In this document: positions 26,850 through 36,960 of the stretch, one piece after another
How the letters are laid out: each line of letters opens with the position of its first letter
Numbering within the stretch: the stretch's first letter is position 1
Origin: Aquabacterium sp. NJ1
GTDB lineage: Bacteria; Pseudomonadota; Gammaproteobacteria; Burkholderiales; Burkholderiaceae_C
Direction: 5' to 3'
DNA length: 64,000 nt
NCBI RefSeq assembly: GCF_000768065.1
Contig: NZ_JRKM01000001.1
Span: forward strand, 2,046,001 to 2,110,000
Position numbers and translations under genes: made by a program
Notes under the pieces: generated by a model
Seen by the model: the letters and a program-made list of their open reading frames with translations, nothing else
Told to the model about the DNA's origin: nothing
Database searches by the model: none

Positions 26850-27914
26850 TCATGGGGGCGTCGCGCCGTCTGCGCCACGGTCCAGGCCCGAAAAACGCGA
26901 CTGCTGTAGCACCAGCACGTCAGAGCCGCCGGGCTGGCGCTGCACCAGGTGGCGTTGCTCGATGACGTTGTCTTCGTAACGCAGGCGGCCTTTGACTTCA
27001 AAAAATTCGGATTTGACGTCGAGGCGGTTGAAATCCCATTCGGGCTGGGCGTGCCCCAGCACCTCAAAGAGGTCGCCGGTGGCCTTGAAGGGCTTGCGCT
27101 GCCGGGCCTGCACCAGCCGCGCCGCCCGCGCCAGGTCCAGGCCGTCCACCACGGCCGCGATCACTTCCTTGGGTGCGGTGTTGACGTTCACCTTGGTCTC
27201 GGCCGTGGGCAACAAGGTGACGTAGGGGCGCAATTTCTCCAGCGTGCCCGCATCCAGCCCCAGCCACAAGAGCTGGTCGAAACTCTGCGGCATCAGCGGG
27301 GCCTGCGAACGGCCCATTTCGCCACCCAGCTTATCCAGCAAGGCAGGGTCGCTGCTGGCAAACGAGGCCTCGGCCAAAGCGGCCTTGGTCATCGCCGCCG
27401 CGATGCCATCGGCCAGGGAGGGCGGCAGGCTCAGGAACTCCAGCAGGCGCTTGAACACCTTGACCTCGGCCTCATTGGTCGTCACGCCGTCCACCAGATG
27501 CCGCAGGTTGTATTTGGCGTGCGCGTCATCGACCTTGCCGGACAGGAACGCCTCGGGAGAGTCGTCCGAATCCGTGGCGCTGTTGTTGCCGTCCGCCGCC
27601 AGGAAGGTGGACAGGCGGGCCTCGGCCAGCGGCATGGCCCACACCTCGCCGAGGTGGTCGACCTGCTCGTTCTTGCCGTCCTCACGCAAGATGAGCCGCG
27701 CCCAGTCCAGCGCACCGCTGAGCACCCACGCCGATTGCGAGCGCACGCGCTCGGCACTCTCGACCTGCACGGCGCGCCATTGCTGCCAGACCATGGACGC
27801 CGCCAGCGTGGACACCAGCGTCACGATGACCATGGCCATCAACAGGGCGGCGCCACGCTGGGCCGATGGCCTGGGATGGCCGCTGGCCGCACGGGAAAAT
27901 GGCTGATCGAGCAT
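26850..27914 (-). CDS. gspK: Type II secretion minor pseudopilin GspK
   Basis: 354 residues with the prepilin-like segment QRGAALLMAMVIVTLVSTL near residues 19-37, which lacks the usual Glu at +5 as expected for GspK. A large alpha/beta domain follows, then a helix-hairpin-helix-like VNVNTAPKEVIAAV block typical of GspK. It caps the pseudopilus with GspI and GspJ. It follows gspJ with 20 bases between. Confidence 0.95.
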   Translation of the reverse strand: MLDQPFSRAASGHPRPSAQRGAALLMAMVIVTLVSTLAASMVWQQWRAVQVESAERVRSQSAWVLSGALDWARLILREDGKNEQVDHLGEVWAMPLAEARLSTFLAADGNNSATDSDDSPEAFLSGKVDDAHAKYNLRHLVDGVTTNEAEVKVFKRLLEFLSLPPSLADGIAAAMTKAALAEASFASSDPALLDKLGGEMGRSQAPLMPQSFDQLLWLGLDAGTLEKLRPYVTLLPTAETKVNVNTAPKEVIAAVVDGLDLARAARLVQARQRKPFKATGDLFEVLGHAQPEWDFNRLDVKSEFFEVKGRLRYEDNVIEQRHLVQRQPGGSDVLVLQQSRFSGLDRGADGATPP

Positions 27915-27934
27915 GGTGTTCCGGCCCTCTTCGG

Positions 27935-28648
27935 TCAGTTGCCCTGCAGCTGGGGCGCCAGCATGACGTCACGCGTCAGCGTGCCTGCAAAGCCGCTTCC
28001 CTCGCCCAGCGTCATCTGACAACGCACCGCATTGGGCAAGGCCTGCCTCAGGCTGGGTACCGGTGCTGCCCCGGTTGCCCCACCAACCGGGATGGCCTGC
28101 GTCGTCTTGACCACATCGCCAGTGGACTGGCAACTGCTCATCGAGCCGCCGCGGAAACAGTACACCTGCCAGCGCTCCACGCCTTTCAGCGCGGTCAAGG
28201 TGCCCGGCTCGCGCCCCTGCAACTGGTAAGAGCTCAGCCAGTAGCGCTGCAACTCACCGACCTTGGTGGTCACCGGACTGGCCCAGCGCAACAGGCGGTC
28301 ACGCCGCACATACCAGGTCACCACCTGCATGCCTTCGCCACTGCGGCGGGTCAAGCGCAAGTGCGCGCCGTCAAACTGCATGCCATCCACGATCTGCGTG
28401 TCCATGACCTGGCCCATGTCCGCCTCGAACTGGGTGACCACCGACTGCAGGCGCAGGGTCTGCTTGAGGTTGCCATCGGCCACCTGGCGGGCCGTGCTGA
28501 TGCTGTCCATGCCCTTCCAGGCCGTGGCCGACAACACCGCCAGAATCAGCAGGGACACCAGCACTTCGATGAGGGTGAAGCCCTGCTGGGCAAGGGCTCG
28601 GGGGCCCACACCAGGCTGCACACGGGGCATGAAGACGGGCTGGTTCAT
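27935..28648 (-). CDS. gspJ: Type II secretion minor pseudopilin GspJ
   Basis: 237 residues. Cleavage motif QQG-FTLIEVLVSLL near residue 24, then a strand-rich globular domain ending around GTLTRDVML. Its ATG shares bases with the gspI stop (TGATG), implying coupling. Part of the pseudopilus tip complex with GspI and GspK. Confidence 0.94.
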   Translation of the reverse strand: MNQPVFMPRVQPGVGPRALAQQGFTLIEVLVSLLILAVLSATAWKGMDSISTARQVADGNLKQTLRLQSVVTQFEADMGQVMDTQIVDGMQFDGAHLRLTRRSGEGMQVVTWYVRRDRLLRWASPVTTKVGELQRYWLSSYQLQGREPGTLTALKGVERWQVYCFRGGSMSSCQSTGDVVKTTQAIPVGGATGAAPVPSLRQALPNAVRCQMTLGEGSGFAGTLTRDVMLAPQLQGN

Positions 28649-29022
28649 CAGAAACGCGGCAACACCGTGGACAACTTGACGATGGGCTGCTGCGCCTCGT
28701 CCATCACCTGGGCATCCACCCGCCGGAAGTTCAGGTTGGGCGTCGGGCGCACGGTCATGTGCCCCGGAAAGGTCCGGCCCAGTTGCTGGCAGCTGAAGTC
28801 ACTGTCGCCCACGGGGGGGTAGATCCTGGACAGCTTGAGCGAGGTGATCTGGTTTTCGGCGCACCACTGCGCCAGGGTCAGGTCGTTCATGCGCTGGGCA
28901 TTGAGTGTCAGCCCGCCCGCCGCCTTGATGCCGGCCGACAGGGTGATGGCCACGATGGCCAGCGCCACCAGCACCTCGATGAGGGTCATGCCGAGCGCGA
29001 GTTGGTCAGCGTGCCGGCGCAT
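28648..29022 (-). CDS. gspI: Type II secretion minor pseudopilin GspI
   Basis: 124 residues from the ATG at 29022 (MRRHADQ), which puts the cleavage motif ALG-MTLIEVLVALAIV at the usual 10-12 residues in; longer in-frame starts would not. Typical GspI length. It overlaps gspH by 17 bases and gspJ by one base. Confidence 0.93.
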   Translation of the reverse strand: MRRHADQLALGMTLIEVLVALAIVAITLSAGIKAAGGLTLNAQRMNDLTLAQWCAENQITSLKLSRIYPPVGDSDFSCQQLGRTFPGHMTVRPTPNLNFRRVDAQVMDEAQQPIVKLSTVLPRF

Positions 29023-29524
29023 TGGCCACCTCCTGCGCTGAACCGGCCGCATCCTCTTCGGCCTCGTTGCCGGTGAGCACGGCGAAGGGGCTGAGCCCAT
29101 CCGTGCCCACGATGATCTGCTTGTCTTCCACACGAAGGATGACGCTTTGCGCGCCGATCACGGGCTCCGGGCCCAAGACGATGCTGCGCGCGCCCACGAC
29201 TTCTGCCTTGACGTCAGGCTCCAGCCATTTGAGCGGCGGCATCAGGGCGGGCGGCAGGCCCAGGAACTGGTAATCGGCGTCCGGGCCGTTGGGCTGAGGC
29301 ACCCACAGCACCGTCATGGCGCCCGCACGCGCCTGGGTGCGAGCCGACTCCAGCAGCGCGATGAGCCGCGCGGCCTCGCGCTCCAGGCGGGTCGAAGAAG
29401 GATCGGGGATGGCGAAGGCCACCACCGCGGTGGTGATCGCGATCATGGCCACGACCACCATCAACTCCAGCAAGGTGAAGCCGCGTGCGCGGCGCGCCTT
29501 ATTGCCAGGAGCCGATATCGGCAT
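29006..29524 (-). CDS. gspH: Type II secretion minor pseudopilin GspH
   Basis: 172 residues from the ATG at 29524 (an earlier start at 29572 is in frame). Prepilin motif RG-FTLLELMVVVAMIA, then a GspH-type domain (RLEREAARLIALLESARTQA). It overlaps gspG by 26 bases, so it is translationally coupled. The start could be either of two. Confidence 0.9.
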   Translation of the reverse strand: MPISAPGNKARRARGFTLLELMVVVAMIAITTAVVAFAIPDPSSTRLEREAARLIALLESARTQARAGAMTVLWVPQPNGPDADYQFLGLPPALMPPLKWLEPDVKAEVVGARSIVLGPEPVIGAQSVILRVEDKQIIVGTDGLSPFAVLTGNEAEEDAAGSAQEVANAPAR

Positions 29525-29963
29525 CACGGCCTTCGCCACCGGCCTGGCCATCCGCACCAAAGCTGAACACATCCACGGGCCCCTTCACGCCGGGGTTGAC
29601 GTACTGATAGGAATGGCCCCACGGGTCATTGGGCAGCTTCTCCAGATAGGGCTTCCAGTTGGGCGGCACGGGCGAAGCGGAAGGCTTGGTCACCAGGGCC
29701 TGCAGACCTTGCTCGGCCGTGGGGTAACGCTGGTTGTCGAGCTTGTACAGCTTGAGGGCCTGCATGAGATTGCTGACGTCGGTGTGCGCGGCGGTCACGC
29801 GGGCGTCGTCGGCCCGGTCCAGCACATTGGGCACGATCAGGGCGGCCAGCAGGCCAATGATCACCAGCACGACCATCAGTTCGATCAGCGTGAAACCACG
29901 CTGCACGGCTTTGACGGCCTTCCGGGCAAGCTGAGGGGTACGCGCAAACATCTTCATGTCCAT
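29499..29963 (-). CDS. gspG: Type II secretion major pseudopilin GspG
   Basis: 154 residues from the ATG at 29963; starts at 29984 and 29957 are alternatives. Prepilin cleavage site RG-FTLIELMVVLVIIGLL and the family-typical DLSNL-like helix, YPTAEQGLQALV, LPNDPWGHSYQYVNPG and the calcium-loop DVFSFGADGQ. It builds the pseudopilus shaft. First gene of the minus-strand operon; gspC diverges from it. No prepilin peptidase gene is in the window. Confidence 0.96.
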   Translation of the reverse strand: MDMKMFARTPQLARKAVKAVQRGFTLIELMVVLVIIGLLAALIVPNVLDRADDARVTAAHTDVSNLMQALKLYKLDNQRYPTAEQGLQALVTKPSASPVPPNWKPYLEKLPNDPWGHSYQYVNPGVKGPVDVFSFGADGQAGGEGRDADIGSWQ

Positions 29964-30138
29964 TTCCGAAAACAATCTTTTCAATCAGACACCGAAACCG
30001 ACGCCTTGGTTCCACACGGTGCTGCGAGGGCGCAAGCATGCACGAGGACCAGGGTGGCCTGATGCGGGATGAACCCGAGGTTCAAAGGCCACTTTTGGCG
30101 GTCACGGTGCATCGAACACCCATCATAATGGCCGGATC

Positions 30139-30735
30139 ATGGCATCACGCATCTTCGCCCTCATCATTTGGGCCGCTGTCGCGGCCAGTCTGGCGTACTG
30201 GGGCCTGCGCTGGTTGGCCCGCCCGACCGGTGTTCCCGCGAATGCCACGCCCGTCTCGCTGGACAGCGGCGCGCAAGGCGACCTGCATCGCCTGCTGACG
30301 GGCCCGGTGAAGGCCTCCGGCCCGGTGGTGGACCCGTCCGCCGCGTCTGCGCTGGCCAGCCGCATCAAGCTGCTGGGTGTGGTGGCGCCGCGTCAGGAAG
30401 GCGACACCGGTGGCGTGGCCCTGCTGTCGATCGATGGCAAACCGCCCAAGGCCTTCCGCATCGGCGCGACCATCGAAGGTGACCTGGTCCTGAAATCGCT
30501 CACGCAACGCGGCGCGTCCATCGGGACGGCCGACGGCCCGGCCACCACCACCCTGGATCTGCCCCTGCTGCCACCACCCCCGACGGGTGCCCTGCCACCC
30601 GTCAGCGGCTTCAGCACCACCGGCAACGAGCTGACGCACGCCCCAGGCGGCGTGCCTGGGGCCGTTGGCCGCCTGAGCAGCCCCGAAGGCGGCCCCGCAC
30701 CGGGTGGCATGCCGCCCCCGGGCATGTCCCGCTGA
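30139..30735 (+). CDS. gspC: Type II secretion protein GspC, short form
   Basis: 198 residues: N-terminal membrane helix (4-22), then a homology-region domain (ASRIKLLGVVAPRQ, AFRIGATIEGDLVL) that contacts GspD. It lacks the PDZ or coiled-coil C-terminus seen in longer GspC proteins; a Pro/Gly-rich tail replaces it. It is divergent from gspG and only three bases from the convergent ilvA stop. In betaproteobacteria such a divergent gspC is common. Confidence 0.9.
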   Translation: MASRIFALIIWAAVAASLAYWGLRWLARPTGVPANATPVSLDSGAQGDLHRLLTGPVKASGPVVDPSAASALASRIKLLGVVAPRQEGDTGGVALLSIDGKPPKAFRIGATIEGDLVLKSLTQRGASIGTADGPATTTLDLPLLPPPPTGALPPVSGFSTTGNELTHAPGGVPGAVGRLSSPEGGPAPGGMPPPGMSR

Positions 30736-30738
30736 AAC

Positions 30739-32334
30739 TCAGCGCAGGAACAAGCGGTAGACCGGGTTGCGGGTCTCGTCCACGTAGATGTAGCCCAGCC
30801 GATCCAGGAAAGGCTTGATCGCCTTCGTCTCGGCCTTGGGCACCTGCAACCCCACCAGGATGCGCCCGTAGTCGGCCCCCTGGTTGCGGTAATGGAACAG
30901 GCTGATGTTCCAGCCCGGCGGCAAGCTGGTCAGGAAAGTCATCAAGGCGCCGGGGCGCTCCGGGAAAATGAAGCTGTAGAGACGCTCACCCTCGGCCAGC
31001 GAAGAACGCCCGCCCACCATGTGGCGGATGTGCGTCTTGGCCAGTTCGTCATGCGTCAGGTCCACCGTCTGGAAGCCCTGCTTCTCGAACAGCTTGGCGA
31101 TCTTCTTGGACTCGCCCTTCTCGCTGGTCGTCAGGCCCACGAACACATGCGCCTGCTTCTCGTCCGAGATCCGGTAGTTGAACTCGGTGACGCTGCGCGG
31201 GCCGATGGTCTCGCAAAAACGCTTGAATGAACCGCGCTCTTCAGGAATGGTCACGGCCAGCAGGGCTTCGCGTTGCTCGCCCACCTCGGCGCGCTCGGCC
31301 ACGAAGCGCAGCCGGTCGAAGTTCATGTTGGCGCCACAGTTGATGGCGATGTAAGTCTTGCCCTGGCCACCATGGCGCTCGGCGTACTGCTTGATCGCGG
31401 CCACGCCCTGCGCACCGGCCGGCTCGACGATGGAGCGCGTGTCCTGGTAGATGTCCTTGATGGCGGCGCACACCTCGTCGGTGCTGACGATCACGAAATC
31501 GTCCACCAGGGCCTTGGTCAAGCGCATGGTCTCTTCACCCACCAGCTTCACGGCCGTACCGTCCGAGAACAACCCAACCTCGGGCAGCGTGATGCGCTTG
31601 CCCGCCTTGACGGAGCGCACCATGGCGTCGGAATCACTCATCTGCACGCCGATGACCTTGATCTCGGGGCGCACGGCCTTGATGTAGGCCGCCACACCAC
31701 TGATCAGGCCACCACCACCGATGGCCACGAAGACCGCATCGATCGGGCCGCTGTGCTGGCGCAGGATCTCCATGGCCACGGTGCCCTGGCCGGCGATCAC
31801 ATCGGGGTCATCAAAGGGGTGCACGAAGGTCATGCCCTTCTTGCGCTCCAGCTCCTTGGCGAACAAGGCCGAATCCGAATAGCTCTCACCGTGCAGCACG
31901 ATCTGCACATTGTCGCCACCGAAGTAGCGCACCGCGTCGATCTTGACCTGCGGCGTGGTGGTGGGCATCACGATGGTGGCCTGGCAACCCAGGCGGCGCG
32001 CGCCCATGGCCACGCCTTGTGCGTGGTTGCCGGCCGACGCGCAGATCACACCCTTGGCCAGGTGCGCCCGGCTGAGCTGCGCCATCTTGTTGTAGGCACC
32101 GCGCAGCTTGAAGCTGAACACCGGCTGCTGGTCCTCGCGCTTGAGGTAGACCTTGTGCCCCAGGCGCCGCGACAGGCTGCGCGCTTCGTCCAGCGGGCTT
32201 TCAATCGCCACGTCGTACACCTTGCTGGTCAGGATCTTTTGCAGGTAGTCCTGAACGGTCAACGGTGTGGTCTTGGGTTTGGCAGCGGGCTTCTTGCTTT
32301 TTGCAGGAGCGGCGGCCTTGCGCGCGGTGGACAT
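30739..32334 (-). CDS. ilvA: Threonine ammonia-lyase, biosynthetic
   Basis: 531 residues. The PLP-binding lysine is Lys76 in FSFKLRGAY. SAGNHAQGVA and GGGGLISG (phosphate loop) are present, and the C-terminal half has two ACT-like regulatory domains (allosteric control by isoleucine). It converts threonine to 2-oxobutanoate, the first step of isoleucine synthesis. The first 22 residues are an Ala/Lys/Pro-rich extension not found in typical IlvA. It lies 46 bases after the oxygenase gene on the same strand. Confidence 0.96.
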   Translation of the reverse strand: MSTARKAAAPAKSKKPAAKPKTTPLTVQDYLQKILTSKVYDVAIESPLDEARSLSRRLGHKVYLKREDQQPVFSFKLRGAYNKMAQLSRAHLAKGVICASAGNHAQGVAMGARRLGCQATIVMPTTTPQVKIDAVRYFGGDNVQIVLHGESYSDSALFAKELERKKGMTFVHPFDDPDVIAGQGTVAMEILRQHSGPIDAVFVAIGGGGLISGVAAYIKAVRPEIKVIGVQMSDSDAMVRSVKAGKRITLPEVGLFSDGTAVKLVGEETMRLTKALVDDFVIVSTDEVCAAIKDIYQDTRSIVEPAGAQGVAAIKQYAERHGGQGKTYIAINCGANMNFDRLRFVAERAEVGEQREALLAVTIPEERGSFKRFCETIGPRSVTEFNYRISDEKQAHVFVGLTTSEKGESKKIAKLFEKQGFQTVDLTHDELAKTHIRHMVGGRSSLAEGERLYSFIFPERPGALMTFLTSLPPGWNISLFHYRNQGADYGRILVGLQVPKAETKAIKPFLDRLGYIYVDETRNPVYRLFLR

Positions 32335-32380
32335 AGGCGTGGGCTTTCGGGATCAAACTCAGGGTCTGTAGCCCTAGAGT

Positions 32381-33661
32381 CTAGCCTGCCTGCCTTTTCG
32401 CGGGGTGGGCCCCGCCGGTCAGATGTGGTGAACCATGCGCGCCCATCAACACCTTGAGGTAGTCACGCTGACGCTGCCCCGCCCAGCGGCGCCACACCGG
32501 CATCAAGCCTGGCACGGCGTGCAGCACCAACGAGCGCAGCAGGAAGGGCCCCATCGTCAGCAGGGGGTACCAGGGCAAGGTCGCGGGCAGACCCAGCGCC
32601 CGCATGCCTTGGCTTCCCACGAACCACCTCACCAGGCTCAGGTGGCGAGCCTTGTTGAAACGCCCGCGCAGACCCGGCAGGTTCGGGTAGAGGCGTTGCA
32701 AAGGTTCGTCCATCAAGGCCTGGCCCAGCATCACGCTGGTTTCATCGGCAGACGCCTGGCTGAGCACGTTCTGATAAAGCAGCGTGCGGCCCTGCTGCTC
32801 GTCGTCACACAGGTAGCGCTCGTCCACGCCCATGAGCCAGCCGATGTAACGCCACAGGTGCATGACCGCCTCGGACTCGCGGCGGGACAACCACACCCCC
32901 GTGGTCTTCAGGGACAAGAGTTGCACCACGCTGAAGGCCAGGTAGGTAGCCTGCATGTCCAGCTGGTTGACGGGCACACCCAGACTGGCGGCGTCCCATT
33001 TAGGCGAATGGCCCAACTGGTGTCGCACCAGTGCATGCATCACCCGCACGCGCAAGGTCATCATGAAGCCGGCACCGCCCGGCGCCATGCCACCCTCTTC
33101 GGTACAGGCCAGCCACCACGAGGTGGTCTCGGCCACGCGACGTTGTGCGCCCTTGTGCAACGAGCCCGTCATCACCAAGGTCTGGTTGATGGCCGAGGCC
33201 TGGTAGCCCGCCATGAGGCCCGCGTCGCGCAGCACCATCATGCCGTGCAGGCCCGTGCCGCGCAGGGCCTGTGCACCTTCGATCATCAAATCCTCACGCA
33301 CCCAATCCGGCCAGCCCGCCGTGCGGCAGACAAATTGGCGCAAGGGGGCCGCCGTGGTCTCATTGAGATCACGAGGGGCAGCCAAGGCTCGCTCGAACAA
33401 AGGCCAGGCACGCGCCATGCCGAATTCATGCATCCAGGCCACCAGATCATCCGCAAGAGGGTCGCCCTCCCACAAGGCTTGCCCCATGGTCGCCCAGGCC
33501 TGCTGGTCGGGCTCGGGGTCCCCCTTGACGAGCAGACGCAAGCGGCTGGCCATCTGCCGCGAGGCCTTGAGGTCCGCGCCGAGGCGGCTGGGCGCAGGTT
33601 GTGCACCCTCTGGCCTTGCGCCTGTCGCCGTATCATCGTTTCTCATGGAGGAAGCCATCAT
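32381..33661 (-). CDS. MpaB/Lcp-type oxygenase-like protein (DUF2236)
   Basis: 426 residues from the ATG at 33661; the same frame stays open upstream to 34822, but there it lies antisense to the AraC gene. The protein is helical with ALRGTGLHGMMVLRDAGLMAGY, TLRVRVMHALVRH and HLWRYIGWLMG, a pattern of the DUF2236 family that includes fungal MpaB oxygenases and Lcp rubber oxygenases, which bind heme b through a conserved His. Conserved Arg/His in the MHALVR region and the HLW helix are the candidate heme contacts. Substrate unknown; a hydrophobic compound is plausible. It is divergent from an AraC-type regulator. Confidence 0.7.
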   Translation of the reverse strand: MMASSMRNDDTATGARPEGAQPAPSRLGADLKASRQMASRLRLLVKGDPEPDQQAWATMGQALWEGDPLADDLVAWMHEFGMARAWPLFERALAAPRDLNETTAAPLRQFVCRTAGWPDWVREDLMIEGAQALRGTGLHGMMVLRDAGLMAGYQASAINQTLVMTGSLHKGAQRRVAETTSWWLACTEEGGMAPGGAGFMMTLRVRVMHALVRHQLGHSPKWDAASLGVPVNQLDMQATYLAFSVVQLLSLKTTGVWLSRRESEAVMHLWRYIGWLMGVDERYLCDDEQQGRTLLYQNVLSQASADETSVMLGQALMDEPLQRLYPNLPGLRGRFNKARHLSLVRWFVGSQGMRALGLPATLPWYPLLTMGPFLLRSLVLHAVPGLMPVWRRWAGQRQRDYLKVLMGAHGSPHLTGGAHPAKRQAG

Positions 33662-33766
33662 GCTGTGTTCAGGACAGATTTCAATGAAGCCCATGATGGC
33701 TTCGCATGGCCACCAGGTCATTGACCGCCAACGCTGCACGCTTGACCGCAGCACACCAGACAAACC

Positions 33767-34873
33767 ATGAGCACGAGCGCCGATCAACCAGCCCAGAACA
33801 CGCCCCTCAAAGGGATACAGGCCGCCTTCGTGCGGGTGCTGCCCGATGCGGTGAGCGCACGAGGCCTGTCCGCAGCCCCCGTCTGGGACGCGCTCGGGCT
33901 CAAGGTGGACGAGGCCCCTGAACACACGCGCGTGCCCGTGGCCGGCCTGTGCCGCGCCATCGATGTCGCGTGCGGGCTGACGGGCGACCCCCTGGTGCTG
34001 ATCCAGGCCGCCCAGGCGGTGCGCCCGCTGCACCTGGGCAGCCTGGGCTACGCGCTCATGAGCAGCCCGCTGGGCGAAGACGGCCTGCTGATGTACGAGC
34101 GCTTCCAGACCCTGCTGTGCGACGAATTGCTGGCGCGCCACCGCGTGGCCAAAGGCCTGATCGAAGTGCGCCACGAAGCCGTGGACACCCCCCTGCCCCG
34201 AGACGCCCGCTTCTGGTGGCTGCTGATGGGCGCGCGCCTGGCCTTTGCGCGCTGGGTATCCGGGCGTGACCTGGTGCCCGTGCGCATCGACATCCCAGCC
34301 CCTCGCCCAGCGGGCGCAGATGCGTTCGACCGCTTCATCGGCAGCCCCGTTCGCTATGACACGCCAGACTGCCGCGAGCTGATGCCGGCTGACTGGCTGG
34401 CCTGGCTCAACCCGAACGCCGACCCCGCCATGCATGCCCTCATGCAGGCCCGCACCGCCCAGCAACTGGCCAGCCAACCCCAGGGCGACGCCGTGCTGAT
34501 GCGCGCCAGGGTCGTCCTGTCCGAACGCATGAGCCTGGGGCTGGAGATGAGCCTGGACGCCGTCACCCAGGCCCTGCATGCCGACACCCATGACGCGCAG
34601 GCCATCACGCCCAGGCAACTTCAGAAGCGCCTGGCCGACCGGGGCTTGAACTTCAAGGATCTGATCGAGGAGGTACGGCGCGAGCGGGCCTTGCGGCTGC
34701 TGCGGGACACCTCTCAAGCCATCGGCGAGATCGCCCAGGCCTGCGGTTACACCGAAGTCAGTCCCTTTCACCGCGCGGTGCGGCGCTGGACCAGCCTCAC
34801 CCCAGCCCAGGTTCGTCAGCAAGCGCAGACACCGGGATCAGCCCCCGCATCGGCGACAAGCAGGCCCGCATGA
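33767..34873 (+). CDS. AraC-family transcriptional regulator
   Basis: 368 residues. The N-terminal 200 residues are of the arabinose-binding-like type (GLCRAIDVACGLTGDPLVLIQ) seen with OruR/ArgR-like AraC proteins. The C-terminal double helix-turn-helix shows RQLQKRLADRGLNFKDL and IGEIAQACGYTEVSPFHRAVRRWTSL. It shares a 105-base divergent promoter region with the MpaB-like oxygenase, so it is likely its activator; the inducer is unknown. Confidence 0.85.
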   Translation: MSTSADQPAQNTPLKGIQAAFVRVLPDAVSARGLSAAPVWDALGLKVDEAPEHTRVPVAGLCRAIDVACGLTGDPLVLIQAAQAVRPLHLGSLGYALMSSPLGEDGLLMYERFQTLLCDELLARHRVAKGLIEVRHEAVDTPLPRDARFWWLLMGARLAFARWVSGRDLVPVRIDIPAPRPAGADAFDRFIGSPVRYDTPDCRELMPADWLAWLNPNADPAMHALMQARTAQQLASQPQGDAVLMRARVVLSERMSLGLEMSLDAVTQALHADTHDAQAITPRQLQKRLADRGLNFKDLIEEVRRERALRLLRDTSQAIGEIAQACGYTEVSPFHRAVRRWTSLTPAQVRQQAQTPGSAPASATSRPA

Positions 34874-34880
34874 ATGAAAA

Positions 34881-34906
34881 AAGCCCGCGGCGCGAGCAGC
34901 GGGCTT
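34881..34906. terminator. Bidirectional terminator, AraC gene / atp operon
   Basis: AAGCCCGC at 34881-34888 pairs with GCGGGCTT at 34899-34906, with A-runs before and TTTTG after. It is between the AraC stop (34873) and the atpC stop (34952), and can end transcription from both sides. Confidence 0.85.
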
Positions 34907-34951
34907 TTGCAAGCCAGGCCCATTTGCATGAGCCCGAGCCTTGGGTATCGA

Positions 34952-35368
34952 TTACTTCTTGCGCAGACGGGCAATGGCAGCCAGTTGAGCCACCATGGTG
35001 GCCAGCTCGCTCTGAGCCTTGGCCAGGTCCAGCTCGCCCTTGGCGTTCTGAACAGCTTCCTGAGCCAGACGCATGGCCTCATTGGCCTTGGCCTCGTCCA
35101 GGTCCTTGCCGCGGATGGCGGTGTCGGCCAGAACGGTCACGCAGCCAGGTTGCACTTCCAGAATGCCGCCGGCCACGAAGACAAATTCTTCTTCCTTGTT
35201 GTCAGCGCGCTGGATGCGCACGGCGCCCGGCTTGATCCGGGTGATCAGCGGTGCGTGCTTCGGCAGGATGCCGAGCTCACCCACTTCACCGGGCAAGGAC
35301 ACCAACGTCGCTTCACCCGAAAAGATCGACTCTTCGGCGGAGACAACATCAACGTGAATGGTGGACAT
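34952..35368 (-). CDS. atpC: ATP synthase epsilon subunit
   Basis: 138 residues with the N-terminal beta-sandwich ([28 protein letters not shown]) and C-terminal helical hairpin of the F1 epsilon subunit. It couples rotor to catalysis and inhibits ATPase activity. Last gene of atpIBEFHAGDC; it follows atpD after an unusually long gap that holds a palindromic element. Confidence 0.97.
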   Translation of the reverse strand: MSTIHVDVVSAEESIFSGEATLVSLPGEVGELGILPKHAPLITRIKPGAVRIQRADNKEEEFVFVAGGILEVQPGCVTVLADTAIRGKDLDEAKANEAMRLAQEAVQNAKGELDLAKAQSELATMVAQLAAIARLRKK

Positions 35369-35422
35369 GCTTTGTTTCCTTAAACGCTCTACTCAAGCGC
35401 GTAAAAAGGATGTGAGCACCAA

Positions 35423-35506
35423 GTAATCGGGTGTCAGGCAAGGCGCCGCGCACAGACGTAGCGGAAGCTACGTAGAGCACGGCAACGCCGCCTGCCGCCC
35501 GATTAC
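35423..35506. repeat. Long imperfect palindrome (REP-like) between atpD and atpC
   Basis: GTAATCGGG at 35423-35431 pairs with CCCGATTAC at 35498-35506, followed inwards by partial pairing (CAGGC with GCCTG). The centre is a second hairpin: ACGTAGC at 35456-35462, loop GGAA, GCTACGT at 35467-35473. The layout (84 bases, outer arms plus inner hairpin) resembles REP/REPIN-type elements scattered in intergenic regions of Comamonadaceae-like genomes, as I recall it. It lies within an operon, so it may affect the atpD/atpC mRNA balance. Confidence 0.65.
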
Positions 35507-35514
35507 GCCGGTGA

Positions 35515-36939
<1,425 letters not shown>

Positions 36940-36960
36940 TCAATTCAAAATCTGCGTGAA

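Noticed and set aside
33662..34822. 387-residue N-terminal extension of the MpaB-like gene
   Set aside because: It lies antisense to the AraC gene and has shadow composition; the likely start is 33661.
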